Shown here: positions 59,761 to 64,000 of the stretch, one piece after another
Position numbering within the stretch: position 1 is the stretch's first letter
Layout of the letters: each line of letters opens with the position of its first letter
DNA from: Hyphomicrobiaceae bacterium
GTDB lineage: Bacteria > Pseudomonadota > Alphaproteobacteria > Rhizobiales > Hyphomicrobiaceae
Length of the DNA stretch: 64,000 bases
Assembly: GCA_041397645.1 (NCBI GenBank)
Contig: JAWKWE010000004.1
Location: 1,860,001 to 1,924,000, forward strand
Direction of reading: 5' to 3'
Program-made: the position numbers and the translations under genes
Notes under the pieces: generated by a model
Told to the model about the DNA's origin: nothing
Databases searched by the model: none
The model's input: the letters and a program-made list of their open reading frames with translations, nothing else

Positions 59761-61773
59761 TCATGCTTTTGCCGACGCGATGGTCGCGCGCGCCACGTTC
59801 GCCACGTTGTCTGCCGTCAATCCAAAGTGCGCAAACAGCTTCGCTGCGGGTGCGGAAGCGCCGAAATCCGACAGGCCGACAAACGCATCCTTCTTTCGCA
59901 GCCATTGATGCCAGCCGTGCGACACGGCTGCCTCGACGGCCACACGCGGAGCGTCGCCCAGCACGGACAATTCGTAAGCCTCGTCTTGGGCAGCGAATAA
60001 TTCAAACGACGGCATTGACACGACTGCCGCCTTGATCCCCTGGGCAGCGAGCTTGTCGGCGGCCTCAACGGCAAGGCCCACCTCCGACCCCGTCGCAATC
60101 AGCGTCACATCGCGCGGGCCATCTGTCTCGCGCAGAACATAGGCGCCCTTGGCGGAACGGTTCTCGGCTTCTGCCATCGTCCGCAAGTTCGGCACCGCTT
60201 GGCGCGACAGCGCTAGAACGGAGGGACGATCGGTTGCCGCCAGAGCCAGCTCCCAGCACTCCGCCGTCTCTTGCGCGTCGGCCGGGCGAAACACGTTTAG
60301 GTTCGGCATGGCGCGCAGAGCTGCCAGATGCTCGATCGGCTGATGGGTTGGCCCATCTTCGCCAAGGCCGATGGAATCGTGCGTCATCACGTAGATCACC
60401 CGCTGCTTCATCAGCGCGGCAAGACGGATCGAGGGACGACAATAATCTGTGAAGACAAGGAACGTCGCGCCGTAGGGAATGAACGATCCCGATAGCGCAA
60501 TGCCATTCATGGCGGCGGCCATACCGTGTTCACGCACGCCATAGTGCATATAGTTGCCGGCAAAGTTGCCGGGCGATACTGCCGTATGGCTCTTGGTGCG
60601 CGTCCCGTTGGACGGCGTGAGATCCGCCGAACCGCCAAGCAACTCGGGGAGCGCCGGCACCAGCTTTTCGAGCGTCATCTGCGACCACACGCGGGTCGCA
60701 CGTTTGGCCGTGTCGGCAGCGAACTCGGTCTTGGCTTGAGCTATCACAGCCTGCGCTGCCTTCGCGACGTCGCGTCCTTTGATCAGCGTCTTGGTCGCCG
60801 CATCGGCCTTGTCATAGCGGGACTTCCACTCCGCATTGACCGTAGCGCCGCGTGCGCCGGCAGCACGCCATGCGCTCAGGATGTTCTCCGGAACCTCGAA
60901 CGGCGGAAAGGGCCAGCCAAGTTTCTCGCGCGCACCTGTGATTTCCTGTGCACCGAGCGGCTCGCCATGGGCTGAAGACTTGCCCGCCTTATTGGGCGCG
61001 CCGTAGCCGATGGTGGTCTTGCACGCAATCAGCCAGGGCTTTGAGGAATCGTTACTGGCCTTTTCAAGCGCAGCAGCAACGGCGGCGGCGTCCTGGCCAT
61101 CGACGCGGATCGTATTCCAGCCCGACGCGGCGAAACGCGCCAGCTGATCGTCGGACTCCGACAACGTCGTCGCGCCATCGATGGTAATCGAATTGTCGTC
61201 CCACAGCACAATGAGCTTGCCGAGCTTTAAATGGCCCGCGAGCGAAATTGCTTCCTGACTGATGCCTTCCATGAGGCAACCGTCACCGGCAATCGTATAA
61301 GTGTGATAGTCGACCAGATCGTCGCCGCAGCGCGCAGCCAACAGCCGCTCCGACAATGCCATACCGACCGCATTGGCGATGCCCTGACCGAGCGGCCCCG
61401 TGGTCGTCTCGATACCCGGCGCATGGCCGTATTCGGGATGGCCCGCCGTCTTGGATCCAAGCTGGCGGAAATTCTTCAGCTCCTCAATCGTCATTCCCGG
61501 ATAGCCGGTGAGATAGAGCAGCGAATACAGCAGCATCGAACCGTGCCCCGCCGACAGCACAAAGCGGTCACGGTTGGCCCAGGTAGGATCGGAAGCATCG
61601 AACTTGAGGAACTGCGTGAACAGAACCGAGGCAACGTCGGCCATGCCCAGCGGCATACCGGGATGTCCTGAGTTGGCCTGCTGCACGCCGTCCATCGACA
61701 ACGCACGAATGGCATTCGCCATGTCCTTCAGGCTGACCTGCCCCGCAGGCTCGCTCGTGCCGTATTTGCTCAT
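59761..61773 (-). CDS. tkt: Transketolase
   Basis: The thiamine-diphosphate enzyme of the pentose phosphate and Calvin-type cycles. It is 670 residues, normal length. It has GHPGMPLGMAD and SAGHGSMLLYS early, the ThDP/Mg motif GDGCLMEGISQEA (about 157-169, ending with the usual Asn region DDNSITIDG), the DGPTHQPIEHLAALRAMPN block and the C-terminal domain. In this kind of neighbourhood tkt and pgk flank gap, which is not in this window. Confidence 0.98.
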   Translation of the reverse strand: MSKYGTSEPAGQVSLKDMANAIRALSMDGVQQANSGHPGMPLGMADVASVLFTQFLKFDASDPTWANRDRFVLSAGHGSMLLYSLLYLTGYPGMTIEELKNFRQLGSKTAGHPEYGHAPGIETTTGPLGQGIANAVGMALSERLLAARCGDDLVDYHTYTIAGDGCLMEGISQEAISLAGHLKLGKLIVLWDDNSITIDGATTLSESDDQLARFAASGWNTIRVDGQDAAAVAAALEKASNDSSKPWLIACKTTIGYGAPNKAGKSSAHGEPLGAQEITGAREKLGWPFPPFEVPENILSAWRAAGARGATVNAEWKSRYDKADAATKTLIKGRDVAKAAQAVIAQAKTEFAADTAKRATRVWSQMTLEKLVPALPELLGGSADLTPSNGTRTKSHTAVSPGNFAGNYMHYGVREHGMAAAMNGIALSGSFIPYGATFLVFTDYCRPSIRLAALMKQRVIYVMTHDSIGLGEDGPTHQPIEHLAALRAMPNLNVFRPADAQETAECWELALAATDRPSVLALSRQAVPNLRTMAEAENRSAKGAYVLRETDGPRDVTLIATGSEVGLAVEAADKLAAQGIKAAVVSMPSFELFAAQDEAYELSVLGDAPRVAVEAAVSHGWHQWLRKKDAFVGLSDFGASAPAAKLFAHFGLTADNVANVARATIASAKA

Positions 61774-62037
61774 AAGACCCCAAAGATAAACGAAGCTTGG
61801 CGCGTCTGGTTGGCCAGCGCGCCGTTAAAAGTCGAGGGGACATTTACCGGTCCGGGAGGGGCGCGTCTATGGTCCCGCCGGTGATAGCAACAGATTGGCG
61901 CACCTCGGCGGCCTTACACGCTTGACGGGAAAGCCTCTTTGCCGGCTTCGCAACTGCAAAGCAGGTCTGTCTGCACCCAATCCTACGCTTTCGGGCACGC
62001 GTGCTCCGCGCTTGGCGGCGGCTCTTTTGGGAGGGCC

Positions 62038-63876
62038 TCAGGTCGGCGCGGGTCGCTTCGTTTTCGCCTCAGCCTCAGCCTTGGCCAGTTTTGCCTCCTC
62101 GGCGGCGTCCTCGCGCAGCAATTGCTCCAAGGTTGCAGCATCGCTGCGGGCCTTCTGTTGGAGCTTCTCGATATCCGAAGCGAGGGAATAGTCGTCGAAC
62201 AGGCGGCGCTCGTCGTGGGTGCGAAAGGTCTTGACGATACGGTCCGCCGACCGGTCAGAATATCCAAGCCCCTTCAGCAACTGGAGCGTAATGTCCAGCG
62301 CGGACAAGAATGTCTCGCGGCGCAAGTTGCGAATGCCCAGGTCCAGGAGCCTATGGGCGTGAGCACGGTCTCGCGCACGGGCATAGATCGGCACATGCGG
62401 GTAATTGCGCTGTACGAACTCAGCGATGCGCAACGAAGCCTCAACATCGTCGATGGCCAACACGAATGCGCGCGCCTTGCCGATCTGTGCTGCTGCCAGA
62501 ACCTCAGGGCGGCTGGCGTCGCCATAAAACGCCTGCGAGCCGAACCGGCGCACAAGCTCTACCTGCTCCAAAGACTTTTCGAGCGCGGTGAACGGGATGG
62601 ACTTGGCGCGTAGAATGCGCGCGATGATTTGCCCGAAGCGGCCAAACCCGGCGATCACCACATGCGCTTCCTGATCGGGCATGGTGTCGTAGGCGCGGGT
62701 CTGGGCGGAAATCGGCTTGCCGAACAGCATTCGTTCCAAGGCCAGAAGCAGTGGCGTCAAAACCATCGACAACGTAATGGTGACAGCGAGAAGTTCGGCT
62801 GCTCCGGGCCGCAATACGCCGCCGGCCTGGCCCGCCGACAGCAACACGAAGGCGAATTCGCCGCCTTGCGCCAAAGCCAACGCCAGACGTCGTGAAGGTC
62901 CCGCCTCCAACCCTTGCCAACGCCCCAGCCCAAACAAGATGACCGCCTTTATTGCCATCAGGAGCAGCGTCAGCCCGACGATGGCTGCAGGGCGTGAAAG
63001 CAATAGACCCAGGTTGAGCGACATGCCGATAGCGGTAAAGAACATGCCCAGCAACAGCCCTTCAAAGGGCGCGATATCGGCCTCCAGCTGATGACGGTAG
63101 ATACTCTCGGCCAGCAGCGCGCCTGCGATGAACGATCCGAGCGAGGCCGATAATCCTGCTTGTTGCATGACGAGTGCAACGCCGACGACGACGAGCAACG
63201 CCGCAGCCGTCATCGCCTCTGGTACCTTCGAGAGCGCAACAACGCGCAGCAATGCGTTGATCACGTAGCGACCAATAACGATCACAAGTACGATGGTGGC
63301 GAGCGCCTTGCCGAACGCCAACAGATTGATCTCAGCTTCGCCCACTCCGCCTTCTACGACGCTCAAAGCGAAAAACGGCGTCAACGCGATAAGCGGAATG
63401 GCGGCGATATCCTGAAAAAGAAGGACTGCAAAACCGAGGCGTCCGTGACGGGTCGCAAGTTCTCCGTTTTCCTCCATCACCTGAAGGGCGAAAGCTGTCG
63501 AAGATAGCGCCAACGCCGAGCCTGCAAACAGCGCTGGCTTCCAACTGCTCCCCAGCGCAATTCCGATCAGAGCGAGCACGAACGCCGTCAAGAATACCTG
63601 CACAGCGCCAAGCCCGAAGATCGCCTGCCGCATGGCCCACAGACGCTTGGGGCGAAGCTCAAGACCAATGAGAAACAGCAGCATGACGACGCCAAAATCG
63701 GCGACTTCGCGCAGTTCCTTGGCATCGTGCGCGTTGAAGACCTGGCCTAGTCCGAAAGGTCCGAGCAAAACGCCTGCCCCCAGGTAGCCCAGCACCGCCG
63801 CCATACCCAGCGCACGCGCCAGTGTTGCTGCGACCACCAACGCCGTGAGCATGATCGCAATCTGTGTCAAATCCAT
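62038..63876 (-). CDS. Monovalent cation:proton antiporter-2 (KefB/KefC-type)
   Basis: This 612-residue protein has about twelve membrane helices (CPA2 exchanger domain, about 5-380) followed by a Rossmann TrkA-N regulatory domain (VVIAGFGRFGQIIARIL, about 405-421) and a charged C-terminal tail rich in Lys, Ala and Glu. It matches glutathione-gated potassium efflux systems KefB/KefC. LLQFDIAAIPL-type and FFTAIGMSLNLGLL segments in the exchanger are typical. No KefF/KefG-type ancillary oxidoreductase gene is adjacent. Confidence 0.92.
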   Translation of the reverse strand: MDLTQIAIMLTALVVAATLARALGMAAVLGYLGAGVLLGPFGLGQVFNAHDAKELREVADFGVVMLLFLIGLELRPKRLWAMRQAIFGLGAVQVFLTAFVLALIGIALGSSWKPALFAGSALALSSTAFALQVMEENGELATRHGRLGFAVLLFQDIAAIPLIALTPFFALSVVEGGVGEAEINLLAFGKALATIVLVIVIGRYVINALLRVVALSKVPEAMTAAALLVVVGVALVMQQAGLSASLGSFIAGALLAESIYRHQLEADIAPFEGLLLGMFFTAIGMSLNLGLLLSRPAAIVGLTLLLMAIKAVILFGLGRWQGLEAGPSRRLALALAQGGEFAFVLLSAGQAGGVLRPGAAELLAVTITLSMVLTPLLLALERMLFGKPISAQTRAYDTMPDQEAHVVIAGFGRFGQIIARILRAKSIPFTALEKSLEQVELVRRFGSQAFYGDASRPEVLAAAQIGKARAFVLAIDDVEASLRIAEFVQRNYPHVPIYARARDRAHAHRLLDLGIRNLRRETFLSALDITLQLLKGLGYSDRSADRIVKTFRTHDERRLFDDYSLASDIEKLQQKARSDAATLEQLLREDAAEEAKLAKAEAEAKTKRPAPT

Positions 63877-64000
63877 CGTAATCCCTCAGAGCGGCCCGCG
63901 CCGCTTGCTAAGAAATAACGGCAGTCTGCAGCAATCCAAAGCCCCTTCGCTCGCGTGTCATTGGCGCGCCGACACCGGATCTAGAAACATAGCGGTCTTT

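Noticed and set aside
1..64000. CRISPR array, prophage or insertion sequence
   Set aside because: No regularly spaced direct repeats, no integrase or transposase frames and no terminal inverted repeats with target duplications were seen.

Overview
The window is a dense stretch of about 60% GC chromosome from an alphaproteobacterium, most likely of the order Hyphomicrobiales (Rhizobiales) and plausibly near Hyphomicrobium. The evidence is gene content and order: nuoA-B-C-D; a tig-clpP-clpX-lon-hup series with tRNA-Val; a two-domain cold-shock protein beside a DUF192 gene; a rhizobial-type porin; opgG-opgH; cysH-cysD-cysN; and a growth-pole-ring-like coiled-coil protein beside an Hpt gene. The genus is inference. 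There is no rRNA, CRISPR array, prophage or insertion sequence, and the window reads as core chromosome.

Layout. 1-3.4 kb: start of the complex I operon on the minus strand (nuoA, nuoB, nuoC, a hotdog-type thioesterase, nuoD, and the first codons of nuoE at the edge). 3.6-12.2 kb: four tRNA and proteostasis elements (tRNA-Asp, tRNA-Val, HU, Lon, ClpX, ClpP, trigger factor, tRNA-Leu). 13-21 kb: envelope and redox genes (SseA, SRPBCC protein, secreted VWA protein, OpgD, periplasmic glutathione peroxidase, a 39-residue secreted microprotein, an 88-residue secreted protein, a lone HlyD-type adaptor, a candidate sRNA, a 75-residue membrane protein). 21-24 kb: tRNA-Pro, copC-copD behind a leader ORF, DUF192 and cold-shock genes. 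24.6-30.6 kb: glyoxalase-like protein, HI0933-type flavoprotein, cysH-cysD-cysN and a TauE/SafE exporter. 31-37 kb: YcjX/YcjF pair and opgG-opgH. 37-43 kb: porin, CoxE-like VWA protein, lipoprotein, GNAT protein. 43-51 kb: an unusual Clp-N/DUF4332 protein, ferredoxin reductase and ferredoxin, Hpt, and the growth-pole-ring-like protein with seven 22-residue repeats. 51-64 kb: dipeptide epimerase, TrhO, MFS transporter, FadL-type porin, thiD, ccdA, pgk, tkt and a KefC-type antiporter.

Functional groups are: respiratory complex I; AAA+ proteolysis with its chaperone; osmoregulated periplasmic glucan synthesis (OpgG, OpgH and OpgD); reductive sulfate assimilation by the APS route; copper handling; central carbon metabolism (pgk, tkt); and a probable polar growth or budding module. 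The points most worth a second look are the 22-residue-repeat polar protein with its Hpt neighbour, the Clp-N/DUF4332 protein with no ATPase, a candidate trans-acting sRNA at 20.5-20.7 kb with an anti-Shine-Dalgarno stretch, several microproteins with strong ribosome binding sites, and an inverted pair of perfect DnaA boxes upstream of the porin.
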